From contig CANGPN010000001.1 in assembly GCA_947456305.1 (NCBI GenBank), positions 124,001 through 188,000 of the forward strand: a DNA stretch of 64,000 nt. The letters are read 5' to 3'. The notes beneath the pieces are model-generated. The model saw only the letters and a list, made by a program, of their open reading frames with translations, was not told the origin of the DNA and did not search any database. Positions within the stretch are counted from its first letter, which is position 1. Every line of letters starts with the position of its first letter. Both the position numbers and the translations under genes were made by a program. Origin of the DNA: Comamonadaceae bacterium. Its GTDB lineage: Bacteria > Pseudomonadota > Gammaproteobacteria > Burkholderiales > Burkholderiaceae_C. Positions 29,448 to 38,718 of this stretch are shown one piece after another.

Positions 29448-30748
29448 GTAACGATTGGGTATTGCTGTTCATGCTCGCCGCCGGTTTAGGCGGCATTGTG
29501 TTCGTGATGCGCCGTTTTGCCGGTACGCCACCTGTGCAAAACAACCACGCGATTGAGCAACTCGAAGAAAAACTAGAGCGAGTCTCGCGCGATATGCGTT
29601 TTGAGATCAGCGATAACCTGCGTGGCAACCGACAGGAAATGTCGCAAAGCATGGCGCAGTTTCAGCAAACACTGACCGAACAACTCGCGCTGATGCAAAC
29701 CAATTTGAATGCCCAGTTGCAAACTTTGGGTGAGGGCAACACCCGCCGCATGGCCGAGGTGCGCGAAACACTTGATAAGCAATTGCAAAACTTGCAGGAC
29801 ACCAATTTGGCCAAGCTCGAAGAGATGCGCAAAACGGTGGATGAAAAACTGCAAACCACTTTGGAAAAGCGTTTGAGCGAAAGCTTTAAACAAGTGGCCG
29901 AGCGTTTGGAGCAGGTGCACCAGGGCTTAGGGCAAATGCAAACCCTGGCGCAAGGCGTGGGCGATTTGCAAAAGGTGCTGAGCAATGTGAAAACACGCGG
30001 CATCTTCGGTGAAGTGCAATTGCAGGCTTTGCTCGACCAGGTGTTGACCATCGAGCAGTACGGCAAGCAAGTGGAGACCAAACCGCGCAGCAACCAACGC
30101 GTGGATTTCGCCATCAAACTGCCCGGTCGCAGCGAAGACGGTGCCACCGTGTGGTTGCCCATCGATGCCAAATTTCCCCGCGAAGATTACGAACGATTGC
30201 TGGAAGCGCAAAACCGCTCCGATGCACCTGGCGCGGAAGGCGCGGCCAAAGCCATGGAAGCGCGCATTCGCTTGGAAGCCAAAACCATTGCAGAAAGTTA
30301 TTTGGCCCCGCCGCACACCACCGACTTTGCCATCTTGTTTTTACCTGTTGAAGGTTTGTATGCCGAGGTGTTGCGCCGCCCCGGTTTGATGGACAGTTTG
30401 CAACGCGATTACCGCGTCACGCTGGCCGGCCCCACCACGCTGCTGGCCATCTTGAACAGCTTGCACATGGGCTTTCGCACACTGGCTTTAGAGAAACAAG
30501 CGTCCGAAGTGTGGAAGGTGTTGGGCGCGGTCAAAACCGAGTTTGAACGCTATGGCGAATGGGTAGCCAAGGTGCGCGAGCAAGTACAAAAAGCGGCTGA
30601 TACCTTGGACAAGGCCGACACCCGCAGCAAGCAAATGCGCCGTGCTTTGAAAGTGGTGGAGGCCTTGCCCGAGACCGAAGCGCTGGCGCGACTGCCCTTG
30701 CACATCGACGATACATCGGACGTGATAGACCCGAATGAGCCTGATTAA
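29444..30748 (+). CDS. rmuC: DNA recombination protein RmuC
   Basis: 434 residues. One N-terminal membrane helix (about 5-22) is followed by a long coiled coil (about 30-170, many Glu/Gln/Lys/Leu heptads). The conserved RmuC nuclease-like core has KTRGIFGEVQLQALLDQVLT (about 184-203), VDFAIKLPG, WLPIDAKFPREDYERL (about 236-250) and FLPVEGLYAEVLR. Implicated in limiting inverted-repeat-associated recombination in E. coli. Overlaps the dehydrogenase gene by ATGA. Confidence 0.93.
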   Translation: MSNDWVLLFMLAAGLGGIVFVMRRFAGTPPVQNNHAIEQLEEKLERVSRDMRFEISDNLRGNRQEMSQSMAQFQQTLTEQLALMQTNLNAQLQTLGEGNTRRMAEVRETLDKQLQNLQDTNLAKLEEMRKTVDEKLQTTLEKRLSESFKQVAERLEQVHQGLGQMQTLAQGVGDLQKVLSNVKTRGIFGEVQLQALLDQVLTIEQYGKQVETKPRSNQRVDFAIKLPGRSEDGATVWLPIDAKFPREDYERLLEAQNRSDAPGAEGAAKAMEARIRLEAKTIAESYLAPPHTTDFAILFLPVEGLYAEVLRRPGLMDSLQRDYRVTLAGPTTLLAILNSLHMGFRTLALEKQASEVWKVLGAVKTEFERYGEWVAKVREQVQKAADTLDKADTRSKQMRRALKVVEALPETEALARLPLHIDDTSDVIDPNEPD

Positions 30749-30769
30749 GCGGGCCGCACACACAGCGTT

Positions 30770-31912
30770 TTGAAAAAAAATCTGCTTCGATTGATTGCCG
30801 GGCAGGCGTGTTTGCACACATGCATGACCGGCATGCGCATGGCTGCGCCCTTATTGGCATTGCGACAAGGTTATAGCGCGGTGCTGGTGGGTGTGTTACT
30901 GGCGCTGTTCGCGCTGACACAGGTGTTTCTGGCATTGCCTTCGGGCCGCTATGCAGATAAACACGGCTTGAAGCGACCGGTGATGCTCAGCGTGTTGGCC
31001 TCCAGCTTGGGTGCGTTGCTGGCGGCCATATGGCCTGTGTTTCCCGTGTTGTGTGTGAGCGCGCTGCTATGCGGCGGCGCGACCGGTGTCGCCATCATTG
31101 CATTGCAAAGACACGTGGGCAGACTGTCGCGTGATGTGCATGAAATGCGTTTGTCCTACAGCTGGCTGGCCATTGGTCCGGCGGCCTCCAACCTGGTCGG
31201 CCCGCTGGCCGCTGGTGTGTTGATCGATGCCTCCGGTTTTCCTGCGGCGTTTGCTTTGCTGGCGGTGTTGCCGTGGTTCGCGTGGTTTGCGGTGCGACAC
31301 GAAGCGCCCATGCCTGCCGCTGAGCCAATTGTCCATGACCCCGATAAGCGAGCCTGGGATTTGCTGGCCGAGCCGGGCTTCAGACGCCTGTTGATCGTGA
31401 ACTGGTTTTTGTCTGCCAGCTGGGACATGCACACCTTTGTGGTTCCGTTGCTCGGGCACGAGCGCGGCATCAGCGCGTCGGCCATAGGCGCGATATTGGG
31501 CGGCTTTGCCTTGAGCGCCGCGCTCATACGCATGGTGCTGCCGTGGCTGGCCAAGCGTTGGCAGGAATGGCAGGTAATTACTTTGGCCATGCTGTTCACT
31601 TGCGTTTTGTTGGCGTTGTATCCGCTGGCGCATGCCGCTTGGGCCATGGGCATGATGTCGGCCTTGCTGGGGCTGGCACTCGGCAGCGTGCAACCCATGG
31701 TGATGAGCAGCTTGCATCAACTGTTGCCACCCGACCGTCAAGGCGAAGGCCTGGGTTTGCGGCTGATGCTGATCAACGCGTCGAGCGTCGCCATGCCCAT
31801 GTTGTTTGGCAGCTTAGGCGCTTGGCTGGGCGTGGCGGCGGTGTTCTGGTGCGGCGCGGCCACGGTGGGGGCGGGCAGCCGGTTGGCTTGGGGAATGAAA
31901 AAAACCGCCTGA
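30770..31912 (+). CDS. MFS transporter
   Basis: 380 residues with about 12 hydrophobic segments. The MFS loop signature GRYADKHGLKRP (about 58-69) follows helix 2. The start is taken as TTG at 30770 because it is the first start-like codon after an in-frame stop; ATGs at residues 19 and 22 are alternatives, and no clear ribosome-binding site is seen. No substrate-specific motif is recognised. The C-terminal codons overlap the efp terminator stem. Confidence 0.8.
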   Translation: MKKNLLRLIAGQACLHTCMTGMRMAAPLLALRQGYSAVLVGVLLALFALTQVFLALPSGRYADKHGLKRPVMLSVLASSLGALLAAIWPVFPVLCVSALLCGGATGVAIIALQRHVGRLSRDVHEMRLSYSWLAIGPAASNLVGPLAAGVLIDASGFPAAFALLAVLPWFAWFAVRHEAPMPAAEPIVHDPDKRAWDLLAEPGFRRLLIVNWFLSASWDMHTFVVPLLGHERGISASAIGAILGGFALSAALIRMVLPWLAKRWQEWQVITLAMLFTCVLLALYPLAHAAWAMGMMSALLGLALGSVQPMVMSSLHQLLPPDRQGEGLGLRLMLINASSVAMPMLFGSLGAWLGVAAVFWCGAATVGAGSRLAWGMKKTA

Positions 31913-31933
31913 ACCCAAAGGGGCAGGCGGTTT
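31898..31933 (-). terminator. Terminator of efp, overlapping the MFS gene end
   Basis: AAACCGCCT at 31902-31910 pairs with AGGCGGTTT at 31925-31933. On the minus strand the hairpin is followed by seven T (31904-31898). The stem is partly inside the last MFS codons, so the convergent genes share it. It may act in both directions. Confidence 0.8.
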
Positions 31934-31951
31934 GTATAAAGCAAACCCGGT

Positions 31952-32506
31952 TTAGACGCGCTTACGGTATTCGGCGGTGCGTGTATCGATTTCCACTTTG
32001 TCGCCTTGTGCCACAAAAATCGGCACGTTGATGTCAAAGCCGGTGGCAATCTTGGCGGGCTTTAGCACTTTGCCGGAAGTGTCGCCTTTGACGGCAGGCT
32101 CGGTCCAAGTGATTTCGCGCACCACGCTGGTGGGCAGTTCCACAGAGATGGCTTTGCCGTCATAGAACACCACTTCAGCGGTCATGCCGTCTTCTAGGTA
32201 GTTGAGCGAATCGCCCATGTTTTCGTTTTCCACTTCGTACTGGTTGAAGTCAGCGTCCATCCACACATACATAGGGTCGGCGAAATAGGAATAAGTGCAT
32301 TCCTTTTTGTCCAACACGATTTGGTCCATTTTGTCGTCGGCCTTGAACACGACTTCGGTGTTGAAGTTGGCGATCAGGCTTTTGAGCTTCATGCGCACGG
32401 TGGCTGAGTTACGGCCGCCACGGCTGTATTCGGTTTTCAAAACGACCATCGGGTCTTTGCCGTGCATGATGACGTTACCGGCGCGGATTTCTTGAGCTAT
32501 TTTCAT
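31952..32506 (-). CDS. efp: Translation elongation factor P
   Basis: 184 residues, standard length. Relieves ribosome stalling at polyproline stretches. The tip of domain I reads SRGGRNSA with Arg at position 32, the type modified by EarP rhamnosylation rather than the Lys type modified by EpmA. The C-terminal domain has the [10 protein letters not shown]-like run (here [12 protein letters not shown]). The next gene in the same direction upstream is earP, confirming the modification branch. Sigma-70 is itself Pro-rich here, a plausible client. Confidence 0.97.
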   Translation of the reverse strand: MKIAQEIRAGNVIMHGKDPMVVLKTEYSRGGRNSATVRMKLKSLIANFNTEVVFKADDKMDQIVLDKKECTYSYFADPMYVWMDADFNQYEVENENMGDSLNYLEDGMTAEVVFYDGKAISVELPTSVVREITWTEPAVKGDTSGKVLKPAKIATGFDINVPIFVAQGDKVEIDTRTAEYRKRV

Positions 32507-32539
32507 AAATGGGGTTGTAATCTGGACAAAGCGGCTATT

Positions 32540-33724
32540 TTAGCCTTTGGCCGCGACAAAGCCCATCAGTCGCTCGGTCAGGCCGGTTTGATTGGCTATT
32601 TCAGCTTGCAATTGCGCTGCCCAGGCCGACCATTCGGACAGATGTTCAACTGTCAACTCGGGCAATGGCTGTGCCTCCGACGTGTTCCACGCCAGATGCG
32701 CTTCTACCACCACCGGCGGCGCGCCGGTTTGCTGCAAAAACGCTTGCAGCTTCTTCATATGTACACCATCGTGCTGCGGGTAAATGTTCCATAAAAACGG
32801 TTTGCCAGCGCACATGGCGCTCACCAGCGAGTCCTCGCCGCGCACGAGGTTTAAGTCCATGCCAGCCAGCAACGCGTCGTAATCCGGCTGGCTCATGTGA
32901 TCCAGAAAATCCAAGCCCAAGCCGGATGCATCCTGCAAAAGAGCAGCTTGTTTGACAGCCGCCGCAGCGCGCCCGGCGGTGATGTGTAAATGCACTTTGC
33001 CGGGCCATTGGCTGAGTTGCTTCAGCCAAAGCGACATGCCCGCCGGTTCGTAGCAAAACACGCTGATATGCAGTGGCGTAGCCCTTGAAACATGGCGGTT
33101 GCCGGTTTCGTTTTCAGATGCAAGCCTTGCAGCCAGCGAGGAGGCTGCTTGACGTGGGGATGACAATGCTGGCTTTTGTTGAACACCCAAAGTAGGGGAA
33201 ATCGTCTGCGGTGATTCAACTTCGGAGTCCATGCTGTGAGCGTTGCCGGGCTTGAAATCCATCAACAAACCGCCGCTGTGCTCGCCCCAACCGGGGTAGT
33301 AAAACCATTTGGTCAAGCCCTTGGCCGGGCCGCTGAGCACGGGCGAGGGCAGGCCGTGGTTGCGTTGGGCGCTGGCTTCCAGGCTGAAATATTCCAGATT
33401 GATCCAGACGGGTGCAGCAGGGCGGGCTGCCATCGCCGCTTGGTAAGCCGCAGGCAGTTCGCAGCCAAATGCTTCGATCACCACGCCGGGCACTTGCGAC
33501 GGCGTAAACACTTCGCCATCTGAAGGCCACGGCTTCAACGAAACACTGGCGCAGCCCTGCGGGGCCATCCATGCCAAAGCGCTGGCATCATCCACATAAA
33601 GTTGCACCGCCACGCCGCGCGCGGCCAACTGCGTCGCCAGCCGCCAGCAGACGCCCAGATCGCCGTGGTTGTCAATCACCCGGCAAAACAGCGCCCAAGC
33701 AGCTTCATGGATTACCCGTGTCAC
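32540..33724 (-). CDS. earP: EF-P arginine rhamnosyltransferase EarP
   Basis: 394 residues from GTG 33724, which has AAGGGA nine bases upstream; a GTG at 33754 has poorer spacing. Transfers rhamnose from dTDP-rhamnose to Arg32 of EF-P. Diagnostic N-terminus FCRVIDNHGDLGVCWRLA (about 13-30), EAFGCELP (about 84) and WFYYPGWGEHSGGLL (about 142-156). C-terminal nucleotide-sugar part has LNLVRGEDSLVSAMCAGKPFLWNIYPQ (about 300-326). A Ser/Ala-rich stretch (about 160-215) links the two lobes. Lies 33 bp upstream of efp, a typical pair in betaproteobacteria. Confidence 0.93.
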   Translation of the reverse strand: MTRVIHEAAWALFCRVIDNHGDLGVCWRLATQLAARGVAVQLYVDDASALAWMAPQGCASVSLKPWPSDGEVFTPSQVPGVVIEAFGCELPAAYQAAMAARPAAPVWINLEYFSLEASAQRNHGLPSPVLSGPAKGLTKWFYYPGWGEHSGGLLMDFKPGNAHSMDSEVESPQTISPTLGVQQKPALSSPRQAASSLAARLASENETGNRHVSRATPLHISVFCYEPAGMSLWLKQLSQWPGKVHLHITAGRAAAAVKQAALLQDASGLGLDFLDHMSQPDYDALLAGMDLNLVRGEDSLVSAMCAGKPFLWNIYPQHDGVHMKKLQAFLQQTGAPPVVVEAHLAWNTSEAQPLPELTVEHLSEWSAWAAQLQAEIANQTGLTERLMGFVAAKG

Positions 33725-33820
33725 AGTGTTGATTCCCTTGTCATTTTTAGCCACGTTCCATACGATGTTTCAGATATCTCAACCGGGGTATTTCAATTCA
33801 AACGCACAAGGACTTATCCA

Positions 33821-35080
33821 ATGACCCACTCACGTCGTCAGTACCTCAAAGCCGCCGGTGCGCTCGGTGCCATGGCTTTTTTACCTGCCATCCCTACAGC
33901 CATGGCGCAGGAGAGCAAGCTTAAGGCCAGCGCCGATGCTTTATTGAAAGCCGCCACCGATGCGGGCGATGTGCCCGGCGTGGTCGCCATGGCCACCAAC
34001 CGCAGCGGCACCATTTACGAAGGCGGCTTCGGCACCCGCCAAGCCGGTGCGGACAGCCCGATGACGCCCGACACCATCGTCTGGATCGCCTCCATGACCA
34101 AGGCCTTGACCGGCGCCGCCGCCATGCAACAGGTCGAGCGCGGCAAGCTGCACTTAGACACACCGGCTGCCAAAATCCTGCCGCAACTCAAAGAGTCCAA
34201 AGTGCTGACCGGCTTTGACAGCAACGGCCAGCCCATCACACGCCCACCCAAGCGCCAAGTCACGTTGCGCCATTTGCTGACCCATACCTCCGGCTTTTCT
34301 TACGACATCTGGAACCCGCAAATCGGCCAGTACATGAAAGTGAAAAACATCCCCGGCATCATTTCCTGCCAGAACGCCGCGTTGACCACCCCGATGGTGT
34401 TCGATCCGGGCGAGCGCTGGGAATACGGCACCGGTATCGACTTTGCGGGCAAGATGGTCGAGGCCGTCACCGGTCAAAAACTGGGCCAGTACATGCACGA
34501 CAACCTGCTGGCGCCGCTGGGCATGAACAACACCGCTTTCAAAATCAGCGCCGATATGCGCGCGCGTTTGTCGCGCATGCACGCCCGCACACCCGACGGT
34601 TTGGTGCCTATCGATTTTGAAATCCCGCAAGAGCCCGAGTTCGAAATGGGCGGCGGCGGCATGTATTCCACCACCGGCGACTATTTGAAATTTGTGCAAA
34701 TGATCTTGAACGACGGCCAGGGCAACGGCAACCGCGTGCTGAAAAAATCCACGGTGCAACTGATGTCCAAAAACGCCATGGGCAAAATCCGCGTGACCAT
34801 GCTCAAACCGGCCGGGCAGGGCGCATCCAATGACGCCGAGTTCTTTCCAGGCGTGCCCAAGGGCTGGGGCTTGTCATTCATGACCAACGAAGAGCAAGCG
34901 CCTACCGGTCGTTCCAAGGGCAGCCTTGCCTGGGCCGGTCTGGCCAATAGTTACTACTGGATTGACCGCACCAAAGGCGTGGGCGGCGTGTTGGCTACGC
35001 AAATCCTGCCGTTTGCCGATGTGAAGGCGCTGCCTTTGTTTTATGACTTCGAGAAAGCGGTGTACCAGTCGCTGGCTTAG
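33821..35080 (+). CDS. Serine hydrolase, beta-lactamase/class C family
   Basis: 419 residues from ATG 33821; longer in-frame forms lack the signal. Tat-type signal SRRQYLKAAG then a hydrophobic run to AMA (about 28). Catalytic SxxK as SMTK (about 91), Tyr motif WEYGTG (about 205, Gly-Thr rather than Ser-Asn), and a GGGGMYSTTGDY block (about 277). Likely a periplasmic esterase or D-aminopeptidase-like enzyme rather than a resistance beta-lactamase. Divergent from earP, with a strong terminator downstream. Confidence 0.88.
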   Translation: MTHSRRQYLKAAGALGAMAFLPAIPTAMAQESKLKASADALLKAATDAGDVPGVVAMATNRSGTIYEGGFGTRQAGADSPMTPDTIVWIASMTKALTGAAAMQQVERGKLHLDTPAAKILPQLKESKVLTGFDSNGQPITRPPKRQVTLRHLLTHTSGFSYDIWNPQIGQYMKVKNIPGIISCQNAALTTPMVFDPGERWEYGTGIDFAGKMVEAVTGQKLGQYMHDNLLAPLGMNNTAFKISADMRARLSRMHARTPDGLVPIDFEIPQEPEFEMGGGGMYSTTGDYLKFVQMILNDGQGNGNRVLKKSTVQLMSKNAMGKIRVTMLKPAGQGASNDAEFFPGVPKGWGLSFMTNEEQAPTGRSKGSLAWAGLANSYYWIDRTKGVGGVLATQILPFADVKALPLFYDFEKAVYQSLA

Positions 35081-35100
35081 TCGCGCTTTTGACTCTGTGA

Positions 35101-35127
35101 GCCGGGCCTTCGGGCCCGGTTTTTTTT
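35101..35127 (+). terminator. Rho-independent terminator after the serine hydrolase
   Basis: CCGGGCC and GGCCCGG pair around a TTCG tetraloop (35102-35119), followed by eight T. Immediately follows the 35080 stop. Confidence 0.92.
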
Positions 35128-35177
35128 GGCGCGTCTACACTTAGGCTTTGACCACAAAAACACACTAGGAGAACACC

Positions 35178-35471
35178 ATGCCCAAGGCCTACCTCATCAG
35201 CGCTTACCACGAGATCCACGACCAGGACGCAATGGCGGCCTACGCCAAGTTGGCACTGCCTTCATTGACCGCTGCGGGCGGTACGTTTTTGGTGCGCGGC
35301 ATGCCGGCCGCCGTCAAAGAGCAAGGCAAGATGCAACGCACCGTGTTGATTCAATTCGACAGCATACAAGCCGCGCTGGCCGCCTACGACAGCCCCGGTT
35401 ACCAAGAGGCTTTGAAGGCATTGGGCAATAACGCCGTGGTGCGCGACATCCGTATCGTTGAAGGGGTGTAA
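35178..35471 (+). CDS. DUF1330 domain-containing protein
   Basis: 97 residues with a strong AGGAGA ribosome-binding site. Ferredoxin-like small fold; features MPKAYLISAYHEI, GGTFLVRGMP and LIQFDSIQAALAAYDSPGYQEA match DUF1330. Biochemical role of the family is not established. Three bp separate it from the aminotransferase, so they are co-transcribed. Confidence 0.88.
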   Translation: MPKAYLISAYHEIHDQDAMAAYAKLALPSLTAAGGTFLVRGMPAAVKEQGKMQRTVLIQFDSIQAALAAYDSPGYQEALKALGNNAVVRDIRIVEGV

Positions 35472-35474
35472 GCC

Positions 35475-36677
35475 ATGACGCAACTGAGTCAACGCGCCTT
35501 GGGTCTGGGCACAGAAAACGCCTTCGTGGTGCTGGCCGAGGTGAACAAGCTGATCCGTGAAGGCCACGACATCATTTCTTTTTGTATTGGTCAGCCCGAT
35601 TTCCCGACCCCGGAAAATATTCAACAAGCCGGTATCAACGCCATCACCCAAGGCAAACACGGCTACACGCCTTCCGCTGGCATCCCCGAGCTGCGCCAAG
35701 CGGCAGCCGCTTACTTTGCGCGCACCCGTGGCATTCATGTGGATGCAGACGATGTGGTGGTCGGCGCCGGTGCCAAACCGTTCATCGGCTACACCATTCA
35801 GTCGGTGACCGATTTCGGCGCAGGCGACGAAGTGATTTACCCGGTGCCTGGTTTTCCGATTTATGAGTCACAAATCAAAGCCAACGGTGCGGTCGGTGTG
35901 CCGATTTATTTGCGCGAAGACCGCAACTTCAGCTTCGACCCGCAAGAGCTGGCCGACAAAATCACGCCACGCACCAAGCTGTTGATTTTGAATTCACCTC
36001 AAAACCCGACTGGCGGCATTCTGACCAAAGCCGATTTGCAGGCCATCGCAGACATACTTCACAAGCACCCGCAAATTTGGGTGTTCGCCGACGAGATTTA
36101 TGGCCAGCTTGTGTACGACGGCGAGTTCAATTCCATCGCCGCCTTGCCCGGCATGCAAGAGCGCACCATCCTATCCGACGGTTGTTCTAAAACCTGGGCC
36201 ATGACCGGCTGGCGTTTGGGCTTTTGTGCCAATAAAAAGCTGGCACCGTATTTCACCAACTGGATCACCAACACCGAGTCGTGTGCGTCGCACATCACAC
36301 AGTGGGCGGGCGTGGAAGCATTGAACGGCCCGCAAGACGATGCCAATCACATGCGCGAAGTGTTTTTAAGCCGCCGCAATTTGATCGTCGGTTTGCTCAA
36401 CGACTTACCCGGCGTGACCTGCAAAACACCGGGTGGCGCGTTTTACGCCTGGCCGAATGTGACCGAGGCCTGCCGCCTGACCGGTTGCGCGGACTCAGAA
36501 GTGTTTCGTAAGCGCTTGTTATTGGAAGCAGGTGTGGCGGTGCTGGCTGATATTCACTTCGGCCAGCGCGTCGAAGGCGACGGCCAACACATACGTTTCA
36601 GTTATGCCGCGTCGGATGAAGCCATCAAAGCCGGATTGAAGCGCATGGCGGATTTCATTCAAAAGAACAGCAAGTAA
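35475..36677 (+). CDS. Pyridoxal-phosphate aminotransferase, class I/II
   Basis: 400 residues. PLP-dependent fold type I: YTPSAGIPELRQA (about 57), NSPQNPTGG (about 172-180), PLP Lys in SDGCSKTWAMTGWRLGF (about 236-252), C-terminal Arg in HIRFSYAAS (about 374). Resembles aspartate/aromatic or alanine aminotransferases; the substrate cannot be read. Followed by a strong terminator, then by a duplicated copy of its own 3' tail. Confidence 0.9.
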   Translation: MTQLSQRALGLGTENAFVVLAEVNKLIREGHDIISFCIGQPDFPTPENIQQAGINAITQGKHGYTPSAGIPELRQAAAAYFARTRGIHVDADDVVVGAGAKPFIGYTIQSVTDFGAGDEVIYPVPGFPIYESQIKANGAVGVPIYLREDRNFSFDPQELADKITPRTKLLILNSPQNPTGGILTKADLQAIADILHKHPQIWVFADEIYGQLVYDGEFNSIAALPGMQERTILSDGCSKTWAMTGWRLGFCANKKLAPYFTNWITNTESCASHITQWAGVEALNGPQDDANHMREVFLSRRNLIVGLLNDLPGVTCKTPGGAFYAWPNVTEACRLTGCADSEVFRKRLLLEAGVAVLADIHFGQRVEGDGQHIRFSYAASDEAIKAGLKRMADFIQKNSK

Positions 36678-36696
36678 TTTCTCAGTCTCTGCAAAA

Positions 36697-36726
36697 ACCC
36701 GCCAGCGAAAACTGGCGGGTTTTTTT
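36697..36726 (+). terminator. Rho-independent terminator after the aminotransferase
   Basis: ACCCGCCAG at 36697-36705 pairs with CTGGCGGGT at 36712-36720, followed by six T. Confidence 0.92.
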
Positions 36727-36748
36727 GTCCTCAGAAAAACAATAATGC

Positions 36749-36826
36749 GTTTCATAAGGCATGGGATGAAACCATCAAAGCGGTTTTGATGCGCATGGCG
36801 GATTTCATTCAAAAGAACAGCCATTG
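36749..36826 (+). pseudogene. Orphan 3' tail of a second aminotransferase copy
   Basis: The stretch matches the last codons of the gene upstream at an offset of 150 bp. Bases 36791-36821 are identical to 36641-36671 over 31 nt, and the region before is similar. It translates as ETIKAVLMRMADFIQKNSH and stop, against EAIKAGLKRMADFIQKNSK and stop. It looks like what is left of a diverged tandem paralogue. Confidence 0.75.
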
Positions 36827-36839
36827 ATCTTTCCGCGGC

Positions 36840-37071
36840 AAACCCGCCCGCCGGTTCAGGCCCTCGGTATTTCTTTATCCTGATGTAAAGCCATTGTGAG
36901 CGCCTCTAAGGCCTTGATTTCCCTGATTATTTGAAAAGTGATGGCAAATACAGAAATTTCTATATATAAATAAGAACTATTTATGCGTGATTTAAATACC
37001 TTAATTTAGCTAATTAATTATAAATAGTAAGTACTTTTTGATATATTTTGGGTTAATTTCCATCCATTTTT
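36840..37071. other. AT-rich upstream region of the adhesin gene
   Basis: From about 36930 to 37070 the sequence is very AT-rich, with TATATATAAATAA and TAATTAATTATAAATAG-type runs, unlike the surrounding coding DNA. No gene is seen. It probably holds the adhesin promoter. AT-rich tracts also precede the genes at 23632 and 57309. Confidence 0.5.
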
Positions 37072-37084
37072 TCAGGAGTCCGCC

Positions 37085-37231
37085 ATGTCCACACTTATTC
37101 TCAAAGCCATACCCGCCAACGCCACTTCAGCCACTGCTGACAAATCCGTGGGCACTGTTGACACGACGGGCGGTACACAGCGACTGACGTTAGCTGAACC
37201 CGATGCAGTGGTACCGTCATGGTTGGAGTAA
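37085..37231 (+). pseudogene. 5' fragment of a type I-secreted adhesin gene
   Basis: ATG at 37085 has a strong AGGAG at 37074-37078. It encodes MSTLILKAIP followed by a Thr/Ala-rich stretch, then runs into a stop at 37231 because the sequence switches strand near the CTGAC at 37184-37188. The opening M-x-x-LILK-x-I also begins the adhesin-like protein at 57309. Read with the following two entries, this is the true start of a large RTX adhesin disrupted by an inverted segment. A few codons after about 37184 belong to the inverted piece. Confidence 0.7.
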
Positions 37232-38011
37232 CCGCTGATCACAGGCTCGGTGGCGACATCTAATTCATTGAGCGTGAATTGCACCGGTGTAGACCAGTTG
37301 TTGGCTGCGTCGCCCGCTTGGACATAGTAAGACCAGCTGTTAGGGCCTGACTCGAAGTCATTGACGGGGGCGTTGGTCGTAATGGTAGAGACCATGGTGA
37401 TCTTGCCATTGGCGCTGATAGTGAAGTAACCGTCACTGGTGGTGGTGCCGATCGCAGTGCCTGATGCATCAGAAAAACGGTATTGAGTGACGGCTATGTT
37501 GTCCGATGCCACTACTTGCGCCGCAGGGAACGGGTTTTGATTGACATTCCAGTTTTCGTTGTAACTGAACGGCGTTGTGGGTGCGGTGATCGTAGGTTTT
37601 GTGTTGTCGTTGACCACACTCACTGTCAATGGGGTGCCGTTGGTGGTCAATGCCGCACCACCTGTATTGCCTAAGTCATTGACCGAGGTAATGATGCTGG
37701 CGTTACCTGTAAAGCCCGCTGACGGAGTGAACTTCAAAAAGCCGGGAGTGTTCATCCAGTTATTGAGATCTGTCAATGTTCCTTGGAAGGTATAGACCTT
37801 GTTGGTATCGGGTGAGCCGAACAAGGTAACGCCTGTACCTGGGGTGTAGGACAAGGTGTCGCCGACCGTGTTTGAACCTTCCGCCACTTTGAAAGTGACT
37901 TGTACCGGGTTGGTACCGGCATCCACGTCCGCCACCCTAAAACCTGTGGGCAAGGAATACGCCGCGCCAGCACTGGCACCTGGCGCTGTGGCGGGGGTGG
38001 TGATGCTTGGG

Positions 38012-38298
38012 GCGTCGTTGACGGCTGTCAGGTTGACGGTGTTCGTCACTGCGTTGGAGTTGGTTGTTCCATCGTTGACCACGTAGCTGATGGTGCGGGC
38101 CGAGGTGCTGGGGTTGTCTGAGCTGTTGCTGTAGCTCACGGCTCGAAGTGCGGTCTGCCATTGCGCCAGTGTGGCGGTGTTGCCCGCGGAGGTCAGTGTC
38201 ATCACGCCTGTGGTGGCGTTGTAAGTGCCTGCAATATTGCCCATGGTCGCAGCAACGTTGGTAAAGCCCAGCACGTCTTGTCCGTTTGCAAAGTTACC
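38012..38298. repeat. Adhesin direct repeat, copy 1
   Basis: About 287 bp, roughly 95% identical by eye to 38429-38715 at an offset of 417 bp (139 codons); the first about 115 bp look identical. Encodes one cadherin/VCBS-like repeat on the minus strand. Confidence 0.9.
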
Positions 38299-38428
38299 TG
38301 TGATGGACACCGTGGCGCTGGCCAAGGTGGTGTTGTCCAAATCAGTAACCGTGATGGCTGTGTGAATGGCTGCGGCTGCACCGTTCTCTGTGTAGGCAAG
38401 CGCAGTAGGTGTGCCTGCCAGCGTGGGC

Positions 38429-38715
38429 GCGTCGTTGACGGCTGTCAGGTTGACGGTGTTCGTCACTGCGTTGGAGTTGGTTGTTCCATCGTTGACCACG
38501 TAGCTGATGGTGCGGGCCGAGGTGCTGGGGTTGTCTGAGCTGTTGCTGTAGGTCACGGCCTGAAGTGCGGCCTGCCATTGCGCCAGTGTGGCGGTGTTGC
38601 CCGAGGAGGTCAGTGTCATCACGCCTGTAGCGGTGTTGTAAGTGCCTGCAATGTTGCCCATGCTGGCAGCAACGTTGGTAAAGCCCAGCACGTCTTGTGC
38701 GGCTGCAAAGTTACC
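38429..38715. repeat. Adhesin direct repeat, copy 2
   Basis: Partner of 38012-38298. Its homology ends at GTTACC, 3 bp before the strand switch at 38719, so the repeat unit is cut by the inversion breakpoint. Confidence 0.9.
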
Positions 38716-38718
38716 AGT

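Larger units (their letters stand above)
37189..38718 (-). pseudogene. Inverted internal segment of the adhesin gene (cadherin/VCBS-like repeats)
   Basis: Open on the minus strand for about 500 codons without a credible start or stop of its own. It encodes two about 139-residue repeats (TGNFA..QDVLGFTNVAA, GVMTLTS, NTATLAQWQ, YVVNDGTT, VNLTAVNDAP) of the kind found in VCBS/cadherin-like adhesins. Ig-like stretches follow, ending NELDVATEPVISGYSNHDG. The coding strand changes to plus on both sides. At the right-hand join, placing this strand before the plus-strand part through the shared GTCAG gives an in-frame junction (SANVS-TINAADN). Confidence 0.75.

Noticed and set aside
33821-35080. Antibiotic-resistance beta-lactamase
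   Set aside because: The SxxK is present, but the Tyr motif is YGT rather than YSN and the rest fits broad serine-hydrolase/esterase relatives, so no resistance role is claimed.
38012-38715. Possible CRISPR or satellite array
   Set aside because: The repeats are long (287 bp), coding, and correspond to adhesin protein repeats; there are no short repeat/spacer units.
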